A DNA stretch of 64,000 nucleotides from Petralouisia muris (GTDB lineage: Bacteria > Bacillota > Clostridia > Lachnospirales > Lachnospiraceae): NCBI RefSeq assembly GCF_004793545.1, contig NZ_SRYA01000004.1, positions 93,686 to 157,685 on the forward strand, read 5' to 3'. The notes under the pieces were generated by a model. That model worked only from the letters and a program-made list of their open reading frames with translations, was not told where the DNA came from and ran no database searches. The translations under genes and the position numbers were made by a program. Of the stretch, positions 9,851 through 19,435 are shown in pieces. The stretch's first letter is position 1; each line of letters starts with the position of its first letter.

Positions 9851-10665
9851 TGAACAAGAAAAGAGATAATATTATTGCGTATATTGTATTAGCAATCCTG
9901 GCAGTCGTTTTTGTAATTCCTCTGACCTGGGTCGTATTGGCTTCCTTTGACTCAAACGCTACCCTGGCCGTCAGCGCGCCCAATCTGACGCTGGATAATT
10001 ATACGGAAGTGCTGACAAACGCCGCAAATCTGCGTTCTTTTGGGAACGGACTTCTTATGGCTCTGGGAACATCCATATTTGTGGTTATTTTTGCAATGCT
10101 GGCAGCTTATCCCCTGTCCAGATTTGAAATGAAGCATAAGAAACTATTCATGCTGAGCATGCTTTTTATGACGTCCCTTCCAATCACAACGGTGATGGTT
10201 CCGGTGTTCAAAATTTTCGTAACGGTGGATCTGTATGACAACCGGCTGGGCATTATTTTGTTTATGACGGCCTCATCCATGCCCTATGCAATCTGGATGA
10301 TGAAAAACTTTATGGACGCGGTTCCGCTTTCACTGGAGGAAGCCGCATGGATAGACGGAAGCGGAAAGCTGAAGGGAATCATCCGAATCGTGATGCCCCT
10401 GATGCTTCCGGGAATTTTTACCATTGCAATTTATACGTTTTCCGGCGCATGGGGTAATTTCTTTGTTCCCTTTATCCTGCTTTCCACCGGCGAGAAATAT
10501 CCGGCGTCTATCATGCTGTACCAGTTTTTCGGGCAGCACACGGTAGCATATGGCACATTAGCGGCATATTCCATTGCTTATGCAATGCCATCGGTCATCC
10601 TTTACGTGATCACCCAAAAATGGATGTCGAAAGGTTTCGGTATGTCAGGAGCGGACAAAGGCTAG
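9850..10665 (+). CDS. Sugar ABC transporter permease, MalG/UgpE type
   Basis: The second permease of the importer, about 271 residues with six membrane segments. The EAA loop is EEAAWIDGSGKLKGIIRIVMP. The start may be 9847 or 9850; the second ATG is preferred because of its spacing from GGAGGT. It pairs with the preceding permease and ends 19 bases before the GH125 gene. It completes a sugar importer whose ATPase is encoded outside this window. Confidence 0.92.
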   Translation: MNKKRDNIIAYIVLAILAVVFVIPLTWVVLASFDSNATLAVSAPNLTLDNYTEVLTNAANLRSFGNGLLMALGTSIFVVIFAMLAAYPLSRFEMKHKKLFMLSMLFMTSLPITTVMVPVFKIFVTVDLYDNRLGIILFMTASSMPYAIWMMKNFMDAVPLSLEEAAWIDGSGKLKGIIRIVMPLMLPGIFTIAIYTFSGAWGNFFVPFILLSTGEKYPASIMLYQFFGQHTVAYGTLAAYSIAYAMPSVILYVITQKWMSKGFGMSGADKG

Positions 10666-10684
10666 TGAAAGGAGATTTTGTAAT

Positions 10685-12004
10685 ATGCAGCAGCTTAGCG
10701 ATTTATTGTCTGTAAAACAATTTGTAGAAAAAATCCGGAGGCAATTGAATGCTGAGAAGCTGGACATCGGCGATGTGTTTGAGCGGTGCTTTTTAAGCAC
10801 CCTCGACACCACGATTCAGCAAAAAGAAGACGGTACAACATTCATTATAACCGGAGATATTCCAGCAATGTGGCTTCGCGATTCCGCTTGTCAAGTGAAG
10901 CCCTATTTGTTTGTGGCAAAAGACTCCCCGGACATATCCAGGATGATAGAGGGCGCCATCCGCAGGCAAATAAACTCTATCCTGATTGATCCTTACGCCA
11001 ATGCATTCAATGAATGCGCCAATGGAAACTGCTGGGAGCATGATAAGACGGACATGAAACCAGAATTATGGGAACGCAAATTTGAGATAGATTCCCTCTG
11101 CTTTCCGATAGAGCTGGCCTACCTGTATTGGAAATATTGCGGAATAAATACGACGTTTGACGCTGATTTTCTGAAAGCGGCCAAATTGATTGTTTCTGTT
11201 TTCAGGGTAGAGCAGAATCATGAACAGAAATCAAATTATTCTTTTGAACGGTTCAACTGCGGATTTGCGGATACCTTGTCCAGAAACGGAAAAGGGGCTC
11301 TGGTGAACCCTGAAACGGGACTGATCTGGTCCGGCTTCCGCCCCAGCGACGACGCCTGTGTTTACGGCTATCTGATTCCGTCAAATATGTTCGCGGCTGT
11401 CATCCTGGACTATTTATCTGAAATTGCCTCCCAAGTCTATCAGGAAGATGAGTTTGCCGCTGAGACGAAAATTTTTTCCCAGGAACTTCGGGCCGCAATT
11501 GAACAAGCAGCTATCGTAAGACCAGACGGAAAACGTTTTTTCAAACCATTTTATGCATATGAGGTAGACGGCTACGGGCAATATCTGATTATGGACGACG
11601 CGAATCTGCCCAGCCTTTTATCCATGCCTCATTTTGGTTATTGTGATGCGGACAATGAATATTACAAAAATACCCGGGAGATTATTTTAAGTGAGCAAAA
11701 TCCCTATTACTATAGCGGAAAATACGCAGAGGGAATCGGAAGTTTCCACACAGCCTCAAACTATGTGTGGCATATTTCAATGGGGATGCAGGGACTGACT
11801 TCCCGCTCCCGCAGCGAAAAGAGAAAAATCCTTGAAGCTATGGTAGCCACCGACGGCGGAACAGGCTGGATGCACGAAGGAATTGACGTTAACGACCCGT
11901 CAAAGTTTACCAGGCCATGGTTTTCATGGGCAAATGCGATTTTCACAGAACTTGTTCTGGATTATTGCGGATACAGCCTGGCGGACAGTTCCCGCCAGAC
12001 TTAA
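10685..12004 (+). CDS. Glycoside hydrolase family 125, exo-alpha-1,6-mannosidase
   Basis: Removes terminal alpha-1,6-linked mannose. The protein has 439 residues and no signal peptide, so it acts in the cytoplasm on imported sugars. Family signatures are TGDIPAMWLRDSACQ near residue 60, GFRPSDDACVYGYLIPSNMF in the middle (containing the likely general-acid Asp) and GTGWMHEGIDVNDP near the C-terminus (containing the likely base Glu). AGGAGA lies nine bases before the ATG. Its place between a sugar importer and a GH38 mannosidase indicates breakdown of N-glycan or yeast mannan fragments. The exact linkage is inferred from characterised family members. Confidence 0.93.
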   Translation: MQQLSDLLSVKQFVEKIRRQLNAEKLDIGDVFERCFLSTLDTTIQQKEDGTTFIITGDIPAMWLRDSACQVKPYLFVAKDSPDISRMIEGAIRRQINSILIDPYANAFNECANGNCWEHDKTDMKPELWERKFEIDSLCFPIELAYLYWKYCGINTTFDADFLKAAKLIVSVFRVEQNHEQKSNYSFERFNCGFADTLSRNGKGALVNPETGLIWSGFRPSDDACVYGYLIPSNMFAAVILDYLSEIASQVYQEDEFAAETKIFSQELRAAIEQAAIVRPDGKRFFKPFYAYEVDGYGQYLIMDDANLPSLLSMPHFGYCDADNEYYKNTREIILSEQNPYYYSGKYAEGIGSFHTASNYVWHISMGMQGLTSRSRSEKRKILEAMVATDGGTGWMHEGIDVNDPSKFTRPWFSWANAIFTELVLDYCGYSLADSSRQT

Positions 12005-12089
12005 CGCTGCATAAGCTTCCGGTTATGCTTCATGGATACCCGGAGCCAAATGTCTTGAATATCATTTACAAAAATAAGGAGAATTTTGA

Positions 12090-15000
12090 ATGATTCTATT
12101 AAAAGAAAGAGAAGGAAAGCTGATCCAGGATATCAAAGAACTCATCTACAGCCGAAAATATCCCATCACCCAGTACCGAATGTTAAAAACGGAGACGCGT
12201 TTTGAGCATGTGGAGTCAATTACTACCAACGGATGGGAAATCATGACAAACCGCCAGCTGTGGGGAGGGCACAATGAAAATTACTATTTTGAAACAGTGA
12301 TTACCGTTCCTCCCGAATGTGAAGGAAAAGCTCTCGTATACGAGCTGAGAACCGGCCGGGAAGGAGAATGGGATGCGCTCAACCCGCAGTTTTCGGCATA
12401 TGTAAACGGGCGCATGGTACAAGGTTTGGATGTAAATCACCGGGAAATTCTTTTCACAAAGAGCGCACACGTCGGAGAAACCTACCGGATTTTACTGTCG
12501 GCTTACACGGGAGATCATAATTTTTCCCTGTTCATGGATTCAGAATACAAGATCCTGGAACCCGAAGTGGAACATTATTACTATGACATTTCCGTGCCTT
12601 ATGAGGTGGCAAGGCTTCTGCCTGAGGACAGTGCAGAATATATAGAAATTATCCAACATCTCAATGAATCCCTGAATCTGCTTGACCTGAGGAAAAAATA
12701 TTCCACAGAATTTTATGACAGCCTTGCACGGGCGCAGGAATATATCACAGAAGAATTTTACAAAAAAAGCTGCGGGAATGTAAAGGAAACCGTCTGCTGC
12801 GTTGGACATACCCACATAGACTGCGCATGGCTCTGGACCCTTAAGACCACCCAGGACAAAGCGGTAAGAAGCTTTTCCACCGTGCTGGAGCTTATGAGGA
12901 GATATCCGGAATATAAGTTCATGTCCAGCCAGCCTCAGCTTTATGACTATGTAAAGAAAAACGCGCCGGAAATTTACGCCCAGATAAAAGAACGCGTTGC
13001 AGAAGGACGCTGGGAAACCGAAGGGGGCATGTGGGTGGAAGCAGACTGCAACATCGCCTCCGGCGAGTCACTGGTGCGCCAGTTCCTGCATGGCCTGCGT
13101 TTCTTTGAAGAGGAATTTCAAAGAAAAAATGAAATCTTATGGCTCCCGGATGTGTTTGGATATTCGGCAGCGCTGCCCCAGATTATGAAAAAATGCGGGA
13201 TTAACTATTTTATGACCACAAAAATCAGCTGGAACGAATTTGATAAAATGCCTTATGACACTTTTCTGTGGGAAGGCATAGACGGCACAAAAGTGCTGAC
13301 GCACTTTTCCCCTTCCAGGGATTATGGAAAAGGCGCAATTGAGGGAAGCGCAGAAACGGAGCATTTTACCACATACAACGCAATGCTGAATCCCTCTCAG
13401 GTAAAAGGGAACTGGCAGCGTTACAGCCAGAAAGATCTTCATACAGATACGCTGATGAGCTTCGGATACGGCGATGGAGGCGGCGGTCCCACAGCAGAAA
13501 TGCTGGAAAATTGCAGGAGGCTGGAACAGGGAATTCCAGGAAGCCCGAGGGCAAAACAATCCCATGCCCTTGAATTTTTCCGAAACCTGGAAAAAACCGT
13601 AAAGGAAAATCGTTATCTGCCGAAATGGGTTGGCGAACTGTATCTGGAATATCACCGCGGCACTTATACTTCTATGGCCCGGAATAAAAAATATAACCGC
13701 CAGTCAGAGTTCGCCTGTGAAAACCTGGAGTTCTACAGTGTGCTGGCAAAGGCGCTGCTTAAGCATCCCTACCCGCAGAAAGAACTGAAGGAACTATGGG
13801 AAATCGTGCTGAGAAACCAGTTCCATGATATTCTTCCAGGTTCTTCGATTCTGGAAGTCTACGAAGACTCCAGAAAGGAATATGAACATGTATTATCTTT
13901 AACAGAACAGATGACAGGGAAAATTCTCCAGACAGTCGCCGATCATGTGGACGCCCGGGAAAATGATATTGTGCTCTTTAACCCCAACAATGCAAAAGGG
14001 CCGGCGCCCGTCATCATTCCCTGCTCCTGCATTGGGGAAGATTCTGGCTCACTTGCATTGTCTGACGGCCGCAAAGAATATCCCCTTCAAAAAACGGCCG
14101 AAGGATATTTCGCTGTGCTGGATGAAATACCAGTCAGAGGATACCGCACCTACCAGACAGTGAAAAAGGAAGCTCCGGAATACAGGATGATCCGTTCTTT
14201 CCAGGACATTGACACGCCCTATTTCCATATTGCCCTGAACGAAGCCGGGCAATTTACCAGCATTTATGACAAGGTTACGGAGCGGGAAATCATACCGAAC
14301 GGAAAAACTGCAAACCAGATCATAACTTATGAAGATAAGCCGCACAATTTTGACGCCTGGGACATTAACAATTATTATACGGAAAAATCCTGGGAGGTGG
14401 ATGCGGCCGCTTCCATGGAAATCCTGGAGGATGGACCGATAAGGGCTTGTATCCGTATCGAACATCCCTACCTGGATTCCAAAATTGTACAGTATCTGTA
14501 TTTTTACAGGGATCTGTACCGTATTGACATTCGCAATGAAATCGACTGGAAAGAAGCGCAGATCCTTGTCCGGGACTACTTCCCGGTAGACATCCATACG
14601 GACGAAGCAGTGTTTGAAATTCAATATGGAAATGTAACACGCGCTGCACACAGCAATACCATGTGGGATTTTGCAAAATTTGAGGTCTGCTCCCACAAGT
14701 GGCTGGATGTCAGCGAAAACGGGTATGGCGTCAGCATTTTAAATGACTGTAAATATGGCTGCAGCGTAAAAGACGGCGTAATCGGCCTGACAATGCTGAA
14801 GTCCGCTTTATATCCAAATCCAGAAGCAGACAAAGAACTTCACACTTTCTGGTATTCTATCTGCCCCCATGAAGATGATTTCAGAAAGGGGCATACGGTA
14901 GAAAAAGCATATTTATTTAATAATCCGCTGGTTGCTGTCATGAAACAGAAGGCGGGAGGCAGACTGCCGAAGAATTACTCTTATGTGACAGTGCAGGAAC

Positions 15001-15233
15001 AAAATGTCGTCATCGAAGTGGTAAAACAGGCAGAACGTTCAGAACATACCGTAATCCGCCTTTACGAGTGCTATAACCGAAGATGCAGCATTACCTTGAC
15101 TGTTAAGGAGGATTTTACAGAAGCGTGGGAGTCTGATCTGCTGGAGAACCCGGAAGTAAAACTTAAAACAGATGGAAATACGATATACACAGACATCAGG
15201 CCCTATGAAATCAAAACGATCGTATTAAAATGA
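12090..15233 (+). CDS. Glycoside hydrolase family 38 alpha-mannosidase
   Basis: A retaining, zinc-dependent alpha-mannosidase of 1047 residues, normal for the bacterial family. After an N-terminal domain of ~235 residues comes the catalytic domain. Zinc-site motif GHTHIDCAWLW is followed by GGMWVEADCN and LPDVFGYSAALPQIM, whose Asp is the expected nucleophile. A helical linker (LRNQFHDILPGSSI) and a C-terminal beta-sandwich region from about residue 640 complete the fold. No signal peptide is present, so it is cytoplasmic. AAGGAG precedes the ATG. It works with the GH125 enzyme to release mannose; the linkage preference cannot be told from sequence. Confidence 0.95.
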   Translation: MILLKEREGKLIQDIKELIYSRKYPITQYRMLKTETRFEHVESITTNGWEIMTNRQLWGGHNENYYFETVITVPPECEGKALVYELRTGREGEWDALNPQFSAYVNGRMVQGLDVNHREILFTKSAHVGETYRILLSAYTGDHNFSLFMDSEYKILEPEVEHYYYDISVPYEVARLLPEDSAEYIEIIQHLNESLNLLDLRKKYSTEFYDSLARAQEYITEEFYKKSCGNVKETVCCVGHTHIDCAWLWTLKTTQDKAVRSFSTVLELMRRYPEYKFMSSQPQLYDYVKKNAPEIYAQIKERVAEGRWETEGGMWVEADCNIASGESLVRQFLHGLRFFEEEFQRKNEILWLPDVFGYSAALPQIMKKCGINYFMTTKISWNEFDKMPYDTFLWEGIDGTKVLTHFSPSRDYGKGAIEGSAETEHFTTYNAMLNPSQVKGNWQRYSQKDLHTDTLMSFGYGDGGGGPTAEMLENCRRLEQGIPGSPRAKQSHALEFFRNLEKTVKENRYLPKWVGELYLEYHRGTYTSMARNKKYNRQSEFACENLEFYSVLAKALLKHPYPQKELKELWEIVLRNQFHDILPGSSILEVYEDSRKEYEHVLSLTEQMTGKILQTVADHVDARENDIVLFNPNNAKGPAPVIIPCSCIGEDSGSLALSDGRKEYPLQKTAEGYFAVLDEIPVRGYRTYQTVKKEAPEYRMIRSFQDIDTPYFHIALNEAGQFTSIYDKVTEREIIPNGKTANQIITYEDKPHNFDAWDINNYYTEKSWEVDAAASMEILEDGPIRACIRIEHPYLDSKIVQYLYFYRDLYRIDIRNEIDWKEAQILVRDYFPVDIHTDEAVFEIQYGNVTRAAHSNTMWDFAKFEVCSHKWLDVSENGYGVSILNDCKYGCSVKDGVIGLTMLKSALYPNPEADKELHTFWYSICPHEDDFRKGHTVEKAYLFNNPLVAVMKQKAGGRLPKNYSYVTVQEQNVVIEVVKQAERSEHTVIRLYECYNRRCSITLTVKEDFTEAWESDLLENPEVKLKTDGNTIYTDIRPYEIKTIVLK

Positions 15234-15304
15234 GAGTTCATAACTTTGCAGCCCGTTAACAGTACACTAGCAGCTATATCACTTATCATATCAGGAGATA
15301 AAAT

Positions 15305-16546
15305 ATGGAGAAAAAATATATCATTGACACATCAGAAAACAGAGCATTTATGTCAGAAATCAGAGATAATCTATTGCAATTCGGGCGCCAGTTCCCATCC
15401 CCGGAAGGAGCATCCTACTATCTGGGAGATGACGGTACCCCTTGGAAAGAACGGAACCGTGAAACATGGATCACCTGCCGCATGGCCCATGTGTACAGCA
15501 TTGGAACCTTGCTGGGTCATGAAGGCAGCCAGCAGCTGGTGGATGCGGCCCTCAAAGGGCTTACCGGCATATTGAAGGATGAACAAAACGGGGGCTGGTA
15601 TGCAGGAATTACTCCAGAAGGCAGCATTGTGCAGGGGAAACAGTGCTATGCCCACGCCTTTGTGATTCTTGCCTCCACCTCCGCGCTTCTGGCCGGGCGG
15701 GATGGCGCATCAGAATTGCTGGAAAAGGCTCTTAAGACTTTTGATCAGTATTTCTGGGACACAAAAAACAGCCTGACATTTGATGCCTGGAATACGGAGC
15801 TTACCGTGCTGGACGATTACCGCGGCATTAATGCCAATATGCATACCGTAGAAGCATTCCTTGCAGTGGCGGACGCCACGGGAAATCAGGAATACCGGGA
15901 AAGGGCCGGCCGGATAATCGACCATGTCATCGGCTGGGCCGCTGATAACCAGGACAGAATACCAGAACATTTTACTAAGAATTGGGAGGCGGATCTGGAA
16001 TGCAACCAGGACAAACCGGACGACCCCTTCAAGCCTTACGGCGCAACGCCGGGACACGGCATTGAATGGGCAAGGCTGATCAGCCAGTGGGCATGCGCAA
16101 CCTACGGTACAGAAAACGACGGAAAATATATTGAAATGGCCGAACGGTTATACCGCCGGGCCATCAATGACGCATGGAATGCAGACGGCGCGCCGGGCAT
16201 CGTCTATACTACGAATTGGAACGGAGAACCAGTCGTGCATGACCGTATGCACTGGACGCTGGCAGAGGCCATTAACACTTCCGCCGTATTATACAGAATC
16301 ACCAAAAAGCAGGAATATGCGGATGATTACGCCATGTTCATGCAATATCTGGACGAAACCGTTCTGGATCATGAAAAGGGCTCCTGGTTCCATCAATTGG
16401 ATGAGCACAATCAGCTGATGGGTACTGTATGGCCAGGGAAATCGGATATTTATCATGCCCTGCAGGCAACGCTGATACCGTATTATCCGGTAGATGTGTC
16501 AATTGCGGCGGCTGTAAAGCAGAATGCAGGAAAACAGATATCATAA
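15305..16546 (+). CDS. AGE-family sugar isomerase/epimerase, probably D-mannose isomerase
   Basis: A 413-residue alpha/alpha-barrel protein of the N-acylglucosamine 2-epimerase superfamily. NMHTVEAFLA, GATPGHGIEWARL and WFHQLDEHNQ supply the conserved histidines of the active site and resemble the YihS/mannose isomerase branch. In this operon the likely task is turning the released mannose into fructose for glycolysis. A mannose-to-glucose epimerase or a disaccharide epimerase of the same fold remains possible. The start has AGGAGATAAAAT upstream. It is the last gene before a strong terminator. Confidence 0.85.
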   Translation: MEKKYIIDTSENRAFMSEIRDNLLQFGRQFPSPEGASYYLGDDGTPWKERNRETWITCRMAHVYSIGTLLGHEGSQQLVDAALKGLTGILKDEQNGGWYAGITPEGSIVQGKQCYAHAFVILASTSALLAGRDGASELLEKALKTFDQYFWDTKNSLTFDAWNTELTVLDDYRGINANMHTVEAFLAVADATGNQEYRERAGRIIDHVIGWAADNQDRIPEHFTKNWEADLECNQDKPDDPFKPYGATPGHGIEWARLISQWACATYGTENDGKYIEMAERLYRRAINDAWNADGAPGIVYTTNWNGEPVVHDRMHWTLAEAINTSAVLYRITKKQEYADDYAMFMQYLDETVLDHEKGSWFHQLDEHNQLMGTVWPGKSDIYHALQATLIPYYPVDVSIAAAVKQNAGKQIS

Positions 16547-16582
16547 GAGACTGACAACGTAACTATCTGTTTAAGAACGGGG

Positions 16583-16613
16583 CTGTGGGAGAATGATATT
16601 TTCCCACAGTTTT
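16583..16613 (+). terminator. Terminator of the mannoside operon
   Basis: CTGTGGGAGAAT pairs with ATTTTCCCACAG (one G-T wobble) and is followed by TTTTGTTACTTTTCT. It closes the rightward operon and faces the convergent RADAR operon. Confidence 0.85.
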
Positions 16614-16694
16614 GTTACTTTTCTCCCGTTATATTCATTCGTTTTCATATCTATAGACATACTATCCAACGGAAATCCTTTTGTTCGGATCAAT

Positions 16695-19409
16695 TTACAT
16701 GCTTTCAATCAATTCATTTAGTTTTCTCAACAGCAGCTCATCCGGCTCCAGGTGATGGATGAATGAACTATCCATTCCATTCCTCCTCAACCTGTCAATC
16801 CATAGCAACGCTGCCTCCCGGCTGATGTTTTGCTCCAACATGCCATAATAAATATACGCCAGTTCGTTTGATACATTTGTATTAAAGACCGCCGGTTCAT
16901 CTGAGTTAACGCAGACAATTACATTCTGGGCGTTGTTTATCTGATTCATTTGATATAACTGGTTTGCCTCCACTACATCCAAATCAGCAATCGCCGTATT
17001 GGAAGAAGGATTTACTTCTAAAATAACGCCTTTTCTCCCCAGCTTTTTCTTCAATATTTTCTGCAGTTCCTCTACAATTAACAAATCCTGCTCCGTAATT
17101 TCATAATGAATGGGCCTTTCCATCTCTTTCACAAATTTTTTACAGTGTCTGGCCGCAGCCAGCAGCATAGGATCCCAGTGAATTTTTTTCCCTGAACACA
17201 TCCTGCTGCAAAATTCCTTTTCTACCATTTCATATTCTGTTTCATATTTCGTTTCATGGAAAGCAAATAATCTGTGGTAACCTGATATCAGAAGTTCCAA
17301 TGCAATTCCTTCCTGTTCCATTTCCACACATTCTTTTCTAGTTCCATAGATTTTCCCAGACAGCTCATAAATCTGCTTTTCCATATACGCCAAAATAGTG
17401 GCCTGGAAATCACTGTAATTTTTACTCAATGTATCATACGCCCAAAGATAGTTTTCCAACGCCTCTATCTGCGGAATGATTATAACTGGATTTTGATTTT
17501 TCCATTCCCGGGCCGAAATACCAAGTGCAATCCCATGTCCGATTCGATCTCCTGCATGAAATTTCAAATATTCCACAGATTCGTCAATCCTTCTCAGCCC
17601 TGACAAAATATGCCGAAAATCTTCTCCCGCATGAAAAGTAAAACCCAGACTCTGGGTATAGTCTCCGTACTCATTTCTCCTTCCGATCTTTTCAATGCTG
17701 CTGTCCCTTGCTTGTTCATAAATCGGCGCAAATACCCAAACCGGCGTTGAATTTTCCAAGCTTGCTGCATCTATCCCCACCAGATATCTGCTCAACTCGC
17801 TGTATTCTGTCCTCAATTGAATCAAATTTCCGATTTGCTCTTTATATTCTTTTTGAAGTTCACCAAAATGAAAATATGAGCAGTCTGCTTTTCCGTTTTG
17901 AAAACATTTCTCCGGCACTGACTCATCCGGCTTTTTCAGAAAATGAATCACCAGTCCCACCTGTGGAATTTTGCGATAAAGAATATATTCCTTTTTTTCC
18001 TCATCATAATAGGAATAGTCTTCCTTTAATATTTTCTGATACGCCTTCAGAAAATCCAGTATTTCCATTTTGCACTTTGCGTAAGCCACCGGTATGGAAG
18101 ATCGAAATTCAACCTTATATAAATCCTGGTTCTGCAACTGTTCCCGCATTGCAGTTTCCCAGAAATTTTTTATATTCACATGATTCAACGCAGAATTCAC
18201 GCTATAATGCTCCTGCTGAAAATAATCCAATCCTTTTATTGTCTTTTGCTGCACACTCACATGAAACAAATAATTTCTGATCCTCAAATACTGCATCATG
18301 CATTGTTTCATATCCTCTGTCATTTGTTCGTTTATCATCATATATAACGCATAATATAAAAAAATATTTTCATCAATCGTATGAAGCTCGGCGTTTTCAT
18401 TCAGGATAGACGTACAAAAGCGCTCACTAGAAAAAGCTTTCTGTTGAACTTCTGCAAGACGGTCCCATAGCCTTGTATAATAAGTGGTGATTTCTTTTTC
18501 ATTTTTATCCTGATAATTATCTCTGAAAAATTTCTCGAACGGCTGTCCTTCCTGAAATTTTTCAATCAGCTCCCCGACTTCTTTCCCATATGCATCCGGT
18601 CCATGCCGCTGCCCCTTAGTCAAAAGAGATGAAATTTCCAAAGCCAGATACGCCCTGGCAATTCCACAGCCCAAGATGTAAAAAATTATTCGTTTATTTT
18701 GTTCTTCCGTGCCGTCTACAAATTTCCGCCCCCAAAAAAACTTGCTATCTTTTATCGTAAGCGGAGCCATCAGTGAATCCCATATGCTTGGAAATGTTCT
18801 GGACACTCCTTTGTGCAGATGGTTCTCGGCGACTCCTTTTTCCAGAATTTTGGACAGCTGCTGATCTGCCACTTCTATATTTCCATAAAAATAATCCAGA
18901 CAACTGGCATCCAATTCTCCGTGGTTGATAATCATATAGACAATGGCAATCACATCCATCGGAATGTGACAGTTCAGGCTGTGAAACAAAGTTACTTTGT
19001 TATTATTTGCAAATCCGCCAAATAGCTCTTCATCGTTTTTGTTTCTCCAGTATTTAAACACGATCCGTCCATCCCGATGTGAAATTAAAGCAGCCGCCAT
19101 CTTTTTCATAATATATTGATACAGCTGTAAAGCATTGTCAAAGCCTTCTGCACCATCACCATAACCATAAAAAAGGTAGCATTTTTCCAGATACAGGTAA
19201 ATTTCATCATAGGAATAGATATTATAGTTTCGGCGGATATAGCTGATCAATTCACTTTTCAGACGCTTTCGTATCTCTTTGGCCTTCTTTTCCTCTCCTG
19301 CTCTTACAGCAACAATAAATTCATTGATAAGGTCTTCCCGGAATGCCTCCATAGATGTAAATGGATAGCATAAAACACCCAAAAAGCGGTTAATAGAATC
19401 ATTAATCAT
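16695..19409 (-). CDS. rdrB: RADAR defence adenosine deaminase RdrB
   Basis: The deaminase of the RADAR antiphage system, 904 residues, matching the unusually long RdrB family rather than ordinary adenosine deaminases (~340 residues). Metal-site motifs are in order: ENHLHKG (His197, His199), FTFHAGEDF (His593, Glu595), FHAGDRIGHG (from His618) and VNSDEP near residue 835. Published work on RADAR reports deamination of RNA adenosines and of ATP/dATP to inosine forms, with RdrB forming large complexes with RdrA. It starts 26 bases after rdrA with AGAGGT in front, so the two are cotranscribed. No third RADAR accessory gene (such as a SLATT membrane protein) is visible. Confidence 0.92.
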   Translation of the reverse strand: MINDSINRFLGVLCYPFTSMEAFREDLINEFIVAVRAGEEKKAKEIRKRLKSELISYIRRNYNIYSYDEIYLYLEKCYLFYGYGDGAEGFDNALQLYQYIMKKMAAALISHRDGRIVFKYWRNKNDEELFGGFANNNKVTLFHSLNCHIPMDVIAIVYMIINHGELDASCLDYFYGNIEVADQQLSKILEKGVAENHLHKGVSRTFPSIWDSLMAPLTIKDSKFFWGRKFVDGTEEQNKRIIFYILGCGIARAYLALEISSLLTKGQRHGPDAYGKEVGELIEKFQEGQPFEKFFRDNYQDKNEKEITTYYTRLWDRLAEVQQKAFSSERFCTSILNENAELHTIDENIFLYYALYMMINEQMTEDMKQCMMQYLRIRNYLFHVSVQQKTIKGLDYFQQEHYSVNSALNHVNIKNFWETAMREQLQNQDLYKVEFRSSIPVAYAKCKMEILDFLKAYQKILKEDYSYYDEEKKEYILYRKIPQVGLVIHFLKKPDESVPEKCFQNGKADCSYFHFGELQKEYKEQIGNLIQLRTEYSELSRYLVGIDAASLENSTPVWVFAPIYEQARDSSIEKIGRRNEYGDYTQSLGFTFHAGEDFRHILSGLRRIDESVEYLKFHAGDRIGHGIALGISAREWKNQNPVIIIPQIEALENYLWAYDTLSKNYSDFQATILAYMEKQIYELSGKIYGTRKECVEMEQEGIALELLISGYHRLFAFHETKYETEYEMVEKEFCSRMCSGKKIHWDPMLLAAARHCKKFVKEMERPIHYEITEQDLLIVEELQKILKKKLGRKGVILEVNPSSNTAIADLDVVEANQLYQMNQINNAQNVIVCVNSDEPAVFNTNVSNELAYIYYGMLEQNISREAALLWIDRLRRNGMDSSFIHHLEPDELLLRKLNELIESM

Positions 19410-19435
19410 GATATTTACCTCTGCTTATCCATTAA

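Noticed and set aside
16695..19409. Ordinary adenosine deaminase of purine salvage
   Set aside because: The protein is nearly three times too long, its metal motifs are spread over 640 residues, and it is cotranscribed with a large P-loop ATPase gene.
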